This document shows, piece by piece, positions 8,317 through 14,134 of a stretch of DNA of 45,472 nt. The DNA comes from Sporichthyaceae bacterium. Its GTDB lineage: Bacteria; Actinomycetota; Actinomycetes; Sporichthyales; Sporichthyaceae. The DNA lies in contig DATASX010000022.1 in assembly GCA_036269075.1 (NCBI GenBank), positions 1 to 45,472 on the forward strand. The letters are read 5' to 3'. The position numbers and the translations under genes are program-made. Below the pieces are notes generated by a model. The model saw only the letters and a list, made by a program, of their open reading frames with translations. It made no database searches and was not told where the DNA came from. Each line of letters begins with the position of its first letter. Position 1 is the stretch's first letter.

Positions 8317-8339
8317 TTACCCAATGGCGGGCGTTCCGA

Positions 8340-9827
8340 TCACGCTCGCGGGGCGGATAGCTCGATCCCATCGGGGTTCTGCGCCGAATGATCCAATCCG
8401 CCCAGCAAGTGGTGGAGCTTGGCGGCCAGTTCACGCATCTCAGCGAGTTCGACGTCCCGCGGCTCTGGCGACGCAGCTGATGTGGCGGGCTGGCGCGACC
8501 GGAACGCATCCAAGGCTTCCAGCGCGGCTTGGTCAGCGCCGGGCAGCGCGTGGAGGTACTTTCCAGTGGTCACGATGCTGCCGTGTCCGAGCCGCTCTTT
8601 CACGACCTGGAGGTTGGCTCCGCCGGCCAGCAGCCACGAGGCGTGCGCATGGCGCAGTCCGTGGGGCGTGACCCGGAACCCGAGATCGGCGGCCGCGAGG
8701 GCGGGGTTCCACACGTGGGCGCGGAACCAGTTGTTGGGAATGTGACCATCCGTTAGAACAGCTCGCGGCCGCCGCGGGCTGTCCTTTCCGCCGGCTCGCC
8801 GCTCGGCACGATAGACGGCCACTGCGTCCTTGCAAGGGCGACAGCGACAGGGCGCGGCCTGGTACGCCGTCAGGGTGCCGTGCAGGTACCGCTTTCCCTT
8901 CTCGTTGGGCTCGGTCAGCCCCAACGTCTGCGGATCGGGAAGGAGCTCGGGTCGCCGGTGCCGGTTGGCTTCTGGAGCAGGGTGGGGGAACAGCAGGTCG
9001 TCACGGCCGAGTCCACGGCTGCGGATGTGTTGCTGGATCCGTCCAACGAGGCGTTTGGTCAGGCCGAGTTGTCGCCACTCCTTATCCTTCGGGTAGTCCT
9101 TGACGGCGAACCGAGTGCCTTCGGGCCGGTCCTTGGACTTCAGCTCCACCACCGCGCGCGAGATGGTCAGAACGCCGGTGGCCGGGTCGAGGTCCTTCGG
9201 CCGCAGCTCGGTCAGTTCGCCCCAACGCAGGCCGGACTCGATCGCCGTCTCCACCATGAGTTGCATCGTCTCGTCGTCCAGCGCCGCGTAGACCAGGTTG
9301 TACTGCTCGACGGTGATGATGCGCTTCGGTTTGCGCGCGACCGGCGGGGTCTTCACGCCGCGTCCGGCATGCAGCCACACCACCTGGTCGGTGAGCGCTG
9401 TGGTCAGGATGGCGTCGAGCACGACCTTGGCTTCGCGAACCGTCGGTGGACGCGCCGCGTAGTCGCGCTGCAGTTCACCGACCCACTCCCGCACGTGGAA
9501 CGGCAGCAATTCGACCATCCGCAGGTGACCCAGCCCGGGGATGACGTACCGGTTGAGCAGGTAGCGGTAGTTCTCCCTGGTGGTGGCCTCGACCATATGG
9601 TTCGGGAGCCACTCCGTCTCGGCGTACTGGCGCAGCGTCAGCCGGCTTCGTTTAGGGTCGCTGGCCCGCCCCGACGAGAGGTCCCCCTCGGCCCTGTGCC
9701 ATGCCTTGATCGCTTCCCGCTCGGTCCGGTAGGTGCCAGCCGACCGCTCGGCGCCTCGCAGGTCCCGATAGACAGCCATGTACTGGGGCTTGCCGTCGCG
9801 CCTCGCGCGCGTCTTCACCCACCCCAA
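8340..9827 (-). CDS. Tyrosine recombinase / phage-type integrase
   Basis: A site-specific integrase of about 495 residues. The start is taken as TTG 9827 (MGWVKTR, after a GGGGG stretch 10 nt upstream); the frame stays open up to TTG 9872. Numbered from TTG 9872, it has an N-terminal arm-binding region (DGKPQYMAVYRD), a core-binding SAM-like domain (about 78-170), and a catalytic domain with Arg216 (SGLRWGEL), His404-x-x-Arg407 (HGLRHAHAS), His430 (LGHGS) and Tyr439 (TGKYLHAL). All key residues are present, so it may be active. An insert near 341-347 with three Cys (CRCRPC) is a common feature of actinobacterial integrases and may bind zinc. The gene points away from the tRNA-derived att core about 120 bp from its 5' end. 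Confidence 0.92.
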   Translation of the reverse strand: MGWVKTRARRDGKPQYMAVYRDLRGAERSAGTYRTEREAIKAWHRAEGDLSSGRASDPKRSRLTLRQYAETEWLPNHMVEATTRENYRYLLNRYVIPGLGHLRMVELLPFHVREWVGELQRDYAARPPTVREAKVVLDAILTTALTDQVVWLHAGRGVKTPPVARKPKRIITVEQYNLVYAALDDETMQLMVETAIESGLRWGELTELRPKDLDPATGVLTISRAVVELKSKDRPEGTRFAVKDYPKDKEWRQLGLTKRLVGRIQQHIRSRGLGRDDLLFPHPAPEANRHRRPELLPDPQTLGLTEPNEKGKRYLHGTLTAYQAAPCRCRPCKDAVAVYRAERRAGGKDSPRRPRAVLTDGHIPNNWFRAHVWNPALAAADLGFRVTPHGLRHAHASWLLAGGANLQVVKERLGHGSIVTTGKYLHALPGADQAALEALDAFRSRQPATSAASPEPRDVELAEMRELAAKLHHLLGGLDHSAQNPDGIELSAPRA

Positions 9828-9851
9828 CGGACTGTCGCCCCCCAAGATCGT

Positions 9852-9872
9852 TTGTCCGCAAATTGTCCGCAA
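9852..9872. repeat. 11-bp-period direct repeats near integrase 5' end (candidate arm-binding sites)
   Basis: TTGTCCGCAA occurs at 9852-9861 and again at 9863-9872, a period of 11 bp, close to one helical turn. Short direct repeats of this kind beside an att core are usually arm-type binding sites of a tyrosine integrase. They overlap the extreme 5' end of the integrase frame. Confidence 0.4.
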
Positions 9873-9990
9873 GAGCTGCGTGAACGACCACGAACGCCGA
9901 TGGACGCCGCCGGACGGAAATTGCCCCTGACCTGCGATTATATGTGATTAGGCGGCAACGCTCCAGCCTGTTCTTGAATGCCAGAGCGGC

Positions 9991-10034
9991 CTTCGCAACG
10001 AGGGGGCCAGGGGTTCAAATCCCCTCAGCTCCAC
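9991..10034 (+). other. att core: 3' part of tRNA-Ala(CGC)
   Basis: The stretch runs from an anticodon-loop-like TTCGCAA (anticodon CGC) through a complete T arm, GGGG-TTCAAAT-CCCC, to the acceptor 3' strand CAGCTCC plus A. No matching 5' half (acceptor strand GGAGCTG-like, D arm) lies upstream, so it is not a working tRNA gene. It is what integration into the 3' end of a tRNA-Ala gene leaves at the far end of an element. The nearby integrase supports this; the intact tRNA-Ala is expected at the other element boundary or elsewhere. Confidence 0.65.
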
Positions 10035-10050
10035 CCAACGCAGCAGGTCA

Positions 10051-10082
10051 GAGGCCTGATTCGGGAAACCGGATCAGGCCTC
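10051..10082 (+). terminator. Strong hairpin after the tRNA fragment (terminator-like, no T run)
   Basis: GAGGCCTGAT (10051-10060) pairs perfectly with ATCAGGCCTC (10073-10082) around a 12-nt loop. It lies 17 nt past the tRNA-Ala 3' end, where tRNA genes usually have their terminator. There is no U tract, so termination efficiency is uncertain. Confidence 0.4.
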
Positions 10083-10090
10083 AAGATCAT

Positions 10091-10109
10091 TTGGCAGCAT
10101 TTTGGCAGC
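10091..10109. repeat. 11-bp-period direct repeats right of att core (candidate arm-binding sites)
   Basis: TTGGCAGC occurs at 10091-10098 and 10102-10109, again with an 11-bp period. The repeat sequence differs from the pair at 9852-9872, so it may belong to a different integrase or to a second arm. Confidence 0.35.
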
Positions 10110-10124
10110 GGATCCGGCGGATCC

Positions 10125-10159
10125 GGCGTACCCCGGCGTACCCCGCTCGGGCGTACCCC
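10125..10159. repeat. Short GGCGTACCCC repeats
   Basis: GGCGTACCCC is present three times: 10125-10134, 10135-10144 and 10150-10159. Just before it a GATCCGGCG unit is duplicated. The rest of 9873-10317 carries the att core, a hairpin, and a small dyad GGCGAGA-GGA-TCTCGCC (10217-10233); I see no gene in it. Confidence 0.5.
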
Positions 10160-10317
10160 GCTGACCGCAGCCGAGGCCGGCTGAATATCTGTTTCTGACT
10201 GAGAGTCAGATCACGTGGCGAGAGGATCTCGCCCGTCGGAGCGGGGGTGGAACGACTCCCCGACCACCAAGCGATCCGCTAGCATTGCTGTCATCGATGG
10301 TGTGTTCAGGGGGTCGA

Positions 10318-10566
10318 GTGGCGACGCTCACGATTCGCGGGCTGGCTGAAAACTTGCACGCGCGGCTACGGGTACGTGCCGCCCAGCACGGACGCTCGAT
10401 GGAGGCCGAGGTCCGCGCGATCCTGGCCGAGCACCTGGGCGAGCCCCCGGTACCGGACTCGGGCCTGGGCAGTCGAATCCACGCCCGCTTCGCCGCCATC
10501 GGAGCCGAAGCACCGGCGCCGGCGAGGCCTCAGATGGATCCCCGCGCGGCCGTGTTCGACGCGTGA
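10318..10566 (+). CDS. FitA/VapB-type ribbon-helix-helix antitoxin
   Basis: An 82-residue protein. GTG 10318 is chosen because AGGGGG lies just upstream (10308-10313) and the protein then starts VATLTIRGL, the usual DNA-binding beta strand of FitA-like antitoxins. Next come the two helices of the RHH fold: ENLHARLRVRAAQHGRSMEA, then EVRAILAEHL. The C-terminal 35 residues would wrap the toxin. It is expected to neutralise the PIN toxin encoded by the next gene and to repress its own promoter. It overlaps the toxin gene by 4 nt (GTGA), which is typical of the module. TAGCAT at 10280-10285 is a possible -10 box. Confidence 0.88.
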   Translation: MATLTIRGLAENLHARLRVRAAQHGRSMEAEVRAILAEHLGEPPVPDSGLGSRIHARFAAIGAEAPAPARPQMDPRAAVFDA

Positions 10567-10982
10567 TCATCCTCGACACCAACGTCCTGTCCGAGCTGAC
10601 CCGGGCCCAACCCGCCGCTACGGTGCTGGCGTGGCTGGACGCGCTGCCCGCTTCCGAGGTGGCCACCACCGCGATCACGGCCGCGGAACTGAGGTACGGG
10701 GTAGCTCGCCTCTCCGAGGGGGCTCGCAAGAGTGCCCTGGCCGCCGCAGTGCAGGCGATCCTGGGCGAGGACCTCGCCGGCCGGGTCCATCCCTTCGACG
10801 CCCAAGCGGCGGTCCACTACGCCGAACTGGTCACCCACCGGGAACGCTCGGGGCGGCCGATCAACCTGCCCGACGCGCAGATCGCCGCCATCTGCCGCGC
10901 CCACCAAAGCGTCCTGGCCACTCGCAACATCAACGACTTCACGGACACCGGCATCGAACTCATCGACCCCTGGACCACCTGA
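10563..10982 (+). CDS. PIN-domain ribonuclease toxin (FitB/VapC family)
   Basis: A 139-residue PIN-domain protein. The acidic cluster that holds Mg2+ is complete: Asp5 (MIILDTN), Glu42 (AAELRYG), Asp104 (LPDAQIAA) and Asp125 (RNINDF), so the nuclease should be functional. The sequence is closest in pattern to FitB-type toxins (NLPDAQIAA, LATRNINDF). It would cleave RNA when the unstable antitoxin is lost. The GTG start overlaps the antitoxin TGA. Its position beside an integrase and att site suggests a stabilising or defensive cargo gene. Confidence 0.9.
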   Translation: MIILDTNVLSELTRAQPAATVLAWLDALPASEVATTAITAAELRYGVARLSEGARKSALAAAVQAILGEDLAGRVHPFDAQAAVHYAELVTHRERSGRPINLPDAQIAAICRAHQSVLATRNINDFTDTGIELIDPWTT

Positions 10983-11184
10983 AGCCGGTCGAGGTCACGC
11001 GGGAGAGATCGTCCACAGGACCGGCCAAGCCCGGGTCTGTCCATAGCGCGCCACGATCTCGCCCCCACAGGCCAGTCCGTCGGGCTCGTTTCACTCGCGG
11101 CGCCCGCAGGTCAGCCCCGCATTCAGATCGGATTACGATACGAAGCCCGATTGCGCAGCGTCCGACGGCGTCCGCGGCGCTGGT

Positions 11185-11434
11185 TTGTGCCTGACTGTCT
11201 GGAGAACGATGCCCGAGCCGACGCCGTCGCGTCCCACGCGGCCTGCGCCGCTGCAACGCCTGTTCCCGGTGCTGGATGCCGGCGGCGGGCTCTGCGCCGT
11301 CGTGACCCGGCGATCGCTGACCGACGGGGCTGCCCGGTCAGGTGCTCTCGGAGGTCCTGATCACCACGCCGCTGGTCGTCCACGCCGACGACACCCCTGA
11401 GGCTCACCTGACGGGTATGGGTTCCTCCTCCTGA
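11185..11434 (+). pseudogene. CBS-domain fragment, frameshifted
   Basis: The frame from 11185 contains RLFPVLDAGGGLCAVVTRRSL, the pattern of a CBS half-domain. Near 11339 the similarity moves to another frame: VLSEVLITTPLVVHADDTPEAH, the typical start of the second CBS motif, stopping at 11434. Flanking sequence shows no membrane part, so the original protein (perhaps a ClC channel or CBS-pair protein) is gone. The 3' end overlaps the end of mscL on the other strand. The rest of 10983-11403 shows nothing else. Confidence 0.4.
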
Positions 11435-11844
11435 GGAGCTTCTACGTCGCGGGTGCAGAACGCGCACACGGTCGCCATCTCGGGGATCTTCGAGATGCAG
11501 TGCGGGCAGTCCCTGGTCGGGGCGGGTGCGTCCGGGGTCGGCTCGAAGTGCTCCAGCATCCTGCCGACCGGAAGCACCACGAAGTAGTAGACGACGCCGG
11601 CGATGATCGCGAACGACTCGAGGTTGTTGATGAAGTCGCCGTACATGAACCGGGAGTTGTGGATCGTGAAGTAGAGCTGGCTGAAGTCGCGCTTACCTGC
11701 GATCGCCGCGATCAGTGGGTTGATCAGGTCGGTCGTGAGCGCTTTCACCAGCAGGCCGAATGCGCCGCCGACGACGACCGCAACGGCCAGATCGACAAGG
11801 TTGCCGCGAAGCAGGAACTTCTTGAACCCATCGAACGATGTCAT
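11404..11844 (-). CDS. mscL: Large-conductance mechanosensitive channel MscL with zinc-ribbon-like tail
   Basis: A 146-residue inner-membrane channel that opens under osmotic downshock. ATG 11844 is chosen because it gives the canonical MscL start (FKKFLLRGNLVDLAVAVVVG) and has GGAGAGGG about 10 nt upstream; the frame is open further but without homology. TM1 spans about residues 15-40, TM2 about 72-95, and the periplasmic loop lies between. The C-terminal cytoplasmic part has two CxxC pairs (Cys113/116 and Cys127/130), a zinc-ribbon-like knuckle absent from the E. coli protein but seen in some actinobacterial MscL. It is monocistronic, downstream of the cold-shock gene on the same strand. 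Confidence 0.93.
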   Translation of the reverse strand: MTSFDGFKKFLLRGNLVDLAVAVVVGGAFGLLVKALTTDLINPLIAAIAGKRDFSQLYFTIHNSRFMYGDFINNLESFAIIAGVVYYFVVLPVGRMLEHFEPTPDAPAPTRDCPHCISKIPEMATVCAFCTRDVEAPQEEEPIPVR

Positions 11845-12000
11845 TTTGCGAGCCCTCTCCACCACGGGGTGCTCGGTCTCCGCTGTATGTGCCATAGGGA
11901 GAAATGCTGCCGGCCACGGTTCGGGCGGCGACAGGGCGTCCGGGTTAAAAGGAACGGCCGGCCGCCGCGTGAACGGGACCAACCGTTGGAGTGTTGAAGA

Positions 12001-12204
12001 TCAGACGAGGCGGACGTTCTCGGCCTGCGGGCCCTTGGCACCCTGGGTGATCTCGAACTCGACGCGCTGGTTGTCCTCGAGCGAGCGGTAGCCGGTCGCC
12101 TGGATCGCCGAGTAGTGAACAAAGACGTCGGCGCCGCCGTCGTCCTGGGCGATGAAACCGAAGCCCTTTTCGGCGTTGAACCACTTAACGGTGCCCTGGG
12201 TCAT
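12001..12204 (-). CDS. Cold-shock protein (CspA family)
   Basis: A 67-residue single cold-shock domain, normal size. RNP1 (KGFGFI, residues 13-18) and RNP2 (VFVHY, 27-31) are intact, so it should bind single-stranded RNA/DNA and act as an RNA chaperone. ATG 12204 has AAGGAG 11 nt upstream. A leader of at least 80-160 nt precedes it and contains a minus-strand intrinsic terminator (12287-12323), as described separately. mscL follows on the same strand after a 156-bp gap. Confidence 0.95.
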   Translation of the reverse strand: MTQGTVKWFNAEKGFGFIAQDDGGADVFVHYSAIQATGYRSLEDNQRVEFEITQGAKGPQAENVRLV

Positions 12205-12286
12205 GCTGTTTGTGCTCCTTCTCGCTGCACTGTGGTCGGACCGCGGTCCAGCGGCCCAGGCCGGGAGTCGGACCCCGTCCGGGTGT

Positions 12287-12323
12287 AAAAAAACGTCCAC
12301 GGAGTGAGTTATCCGCGGACGTT
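12287..12323 (-). terminator. Intrinsic terminator upstream of the cold-shock gene (attenuator or small-RNA terminator)
   Basis: Read on the minus strand, AACGTCCGCGG (12323-12313) pairs with CCGTGGACGTT (12302-12292), with one G.U-type mismatch and a 10-nt loop, and is followed by seven T (12293-12287). This is a textbook rho-independent terminator pointing toward the cold-shock gene, about 83 nt before its ATG. No minus-strand protein gene lies upstream to be terminated, so it is either a leader attenuator or the end of a short RNA. Confidence 0.65.
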
Positions 12324-12378
12324 CGAGAACGATCGGGGAACTGCTGCTGCGACCTGCGCGGGACGTTAGCACAGGTCA

Positions 12379-12406
12379 CGGCCTCGCTACCATCGTTGCG
12401 AGGCCG
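12379..12406. promoter_or_regulatory. Inverted repeat in cold-shock/OGG-like divergent region
   Basis: CGGCCTCGC (12379-12387) and GCGAGGCCG (12398-12406) form a perfect 9-bp inverted repeat with a 10-bp spacer. A second small dyad, AATGAC-ACCG-GTCATT, lies at 12431-12446. Both sit between the divergent cold-shock and OGG-like genes, and may be operators or leader structure. Confidence 0.35.
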
Positions 12407-12511
12407 CGAAATCTTCGGTTCGCCCGCTTGAATGACACCGGTCATTGGGCGTTACCCCGTTCAGCCCAACAGCAACACGTGCAAACCCTGCCTCTCCCGT
12501 ACCGTTCGACC

Positions 12512-13267
12512 ATGATCGGCGTTCCATTCCACCGCAACTCCGCCCGCCGGGCGCCGGAGTCGGACCGGCGTCGGGCACTGCCCGGCGAAGGGGATCCCAC
12601 TCGCCTCGACGCCGGCCGGTGGCGGGCCGCGCTCCCGGAGGATGCCTGGCCGGCGGACTTCCCGACCGACGGCGCGGTCTGGCGCCGGGACGTGTTCGCG
12701 GTGGCCGCCCGCTGGCGCATGCGCCGGGCTACTTCTCGGCAACTGCTCGCCGCGGTCCTGATGTGGTCCCAGGGCTCGGCCAAGCACGGCCGCCGGCAGG
12801 CGCTGCGGATCCTCGCCAACGACCCGACCGGGCATCGCCTGGACACTGCGCTGAGCCGGTTGCGGTCGACCGACCCCACGATCTCCGACATGCGTACGGC
12901 GTTCCTGCGGCTGCGCACCGACTGCCGACTGGAGCATCTGGAGTCCGACGCCGCTACCCAGCTGCTGTACTTCGCCGGCTACCGGCGGGGGGGACCGGGC
13001 GTCCAACCGCTCATGCTCGACGCCGGGATCGCGGGACGGCTCCCGGTGGATGCCGGCGTCACCAGCCAAGCCAACCGGGGTACCAGCCTGGAGTGGATCC
13101 GCTGGATCTGCTGGGCCGCCGCGCAGGCCGGCGAGGAGTGCGAGCCGGAACTGATCGAGATGGACCTGGCCACCGGGGGACTGCGTTACGGGGCGCCGGC
13201 CGAGGACGGCCTGGTCGGGCTGCCGCGGCAGGTCAACCGGCGGTGGATCCGCGCCGGCGGGTCCTGA
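12512..13267 (+). CDS. 8-oxoguanine DNA glycosylase OGG-fold protein (probable)
   Basis: A 251-residue soluble protein whose layout resembles the actinobacterial group annotated as OGG-fold glycosylase-like: VFAVAARWR, a helix RQLLAAVLMWSQG, GRRQALRIL, then AATQLLYFAGY and PLMLDAGIAGRLP near residues 165-190. I see no classical GPG hairpin with a catalytic Lys, so DNA-repair activity is not assured. ATG 12512 is preferred; no Shine-Dalgarno is present, but TACCGT lies 6 nt upstream (12500-12505), the arrangement of a leaderless actinobacterial transcript. Its last 35 bp overlap the convergent PAP2 gene. Confidence 0.6.
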   Translation: MIGVPFHRNSARRAPESDRRRALPGEGDPTRLDAGRWRAALPEDAWPADFPTDGAVWRRDVFAVAARWRMRRATSRQLLAAVLMWSQGSAKHGRRQALRILANDPTGHRLDTALSRLRSTDPTISDMRTAFLRLRTDCRLEHLESDAATQLLYFAGYRRGGPGVQPLMLDAGIAGRLPVDAGVTSQANRGTSLEWIRWICWAAAQAGEECEPELIEMDLATGGLRYGAPAEDGLVGLPRQVNRRWIRAGGS

Positions 13268-14039
13268 GCAAGGCCGCGACGACCGCGCCGGAGGCCCGTT
13301 CGGCGGCGACAGGCGCCGCGGCCGCCCGGACCGGCACCAGGCACACGACCAGCAGCAGCACGCACGCCGCGAGGCTGTCCAGCCAGTAGTGGTTGGCGGT
13401 ACCGGTCACCGCGATGGCCGTCATCACCGGGTGCAGCAGCCACAGCCAGCGCCACTTGCTGCTGGTCGCAGCGATCAGCCCGGCCGCGACGAGCATCGCC
13501 CAGCCCACGTGCAGGCTCGGCATCGCCGCGTACTGGTTGATCAACGTGCCGTGCTCGGGGTCGGCGCCGTAGACGTTCGGCCCGTACCGAGCGGCGGTGT
13601 CGACGAAACCGAGCCCGGACAGCATCCGGGGCGGGGCCAGCGGGAACGCCAGGTGGATCATCAGCGCCAGGCCGGTGGTCAGGATCATCGCCCGCCGTAC
13701 CACGGGGTAGAACCCGGGGCGGCGCAGGTACATCCAGACCAGGAACGCGATCGTCGCCGGGAAGTGGACGACGGCGTAATAGGTGTTCGCCAACTGGATG
13801 ACGCCGTGGCCGGACAGCAGCGCGCGTTGCTCGGCCAACTCGTTGGGCAGGTGCGCCCAGCGTTCGAAGTCCCAGACCCGGGTCGCGTTCTGGTAGGCGA
13901 CGGTGACATCGCCCGGCCGCAGCAGGCGGCCGAACTTGTAGACGGCGAACAGGGCGCTCATCGCGAGGATCTCGCGGCCGAATCTCCCCAGTCGGAACGA
14001 GCGAGTGGCAGCCAGGGCCGGAGGCGCGGTGTCGGCCAA
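13233..14039 (-). CDS. PAP2-superfamily membrane phosphatase/phosphotransferase (Aur1-like)
   Basis: A 268-residue multi-pass membrane protein with about six hydrophobic segments. The PAP2 motifs are present: MPSLHVGW at 173-180 (catalytic region His177) and TANHYWLD at 214-221 with His217 and Asp221. The spacing and the NQYAAMPSLH context match the inositolphosphotransferase/Aur1-like branch, which moves or removes phosphate groups on lipids or polyprenyl carriers at the membrane. The gene starts 93 bp after the end of the fused acyl-CoA synthetase-like gene on the same strand, across a terminator-like hairpin, and may be transcribed separately. Confidence 0.85.
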   Translation of the reverse strand: MADTAPPALAATRSFRLGRFGREILAMSALFAVYKFGRLLRPGDVTVAYQNATRVWDFERWAHLPNELAEQRALLSGHGVIQLANTYYAVVHFPATIAFLVWMYLRRPGFYPVVRRAMILTTGLALMIHLAFPLAPPRMLSGLGFVDTAARYGPNVYGADPEHGTLINQYAAMPSLHVGWAMLVAAGLIAATSSKWRWLWLLHPVMTAIAVTGTANHYWLDSLAACVLLLVVCLVPVRAAAAPVAAERASGAVVAALLRTRRRGSTAG

Positions 14040-14095
14040 GGCGGCTACCTCCCCTTGGAAGTGCCGACGAGGATAACCGGTTTTGCCCGGATTTC

Positions 14096-14134
14096 GACCG
14101 TCTGGAAAAGCAAGAAAATCGTCCGCAGACGGTC
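14096..14134 (-). terminator. Hairpin at the end of the 14133-17057 gene
   Basis: GACCGTCTG (14096-14104) and CAGACGGTC (14126-14134) form a perfect 9-bp stem with a 21-nt loop that starts on the stop codon of the upstream minus-strand gene. There is no long U tract, so it is a weak terminator or an RNA-stability element. Confidence 0.4.

Noticed and set aside
9991-10034. A functional tRNA-Ala gene
   Set aside because: The 5' acceptor strand and D arm are absent upstream; only the anticodon loop, T arm and 3' acceptor strand are present.
13389-13760. Minus-strand PAP2 gene as a possible sphingolipid synthase (Aur1 proper)
   Set aside because: The motifs support the PAP2/Aur1-like superfamily but not a specific substrate; a sphingolipid role is not supported by neighbours.
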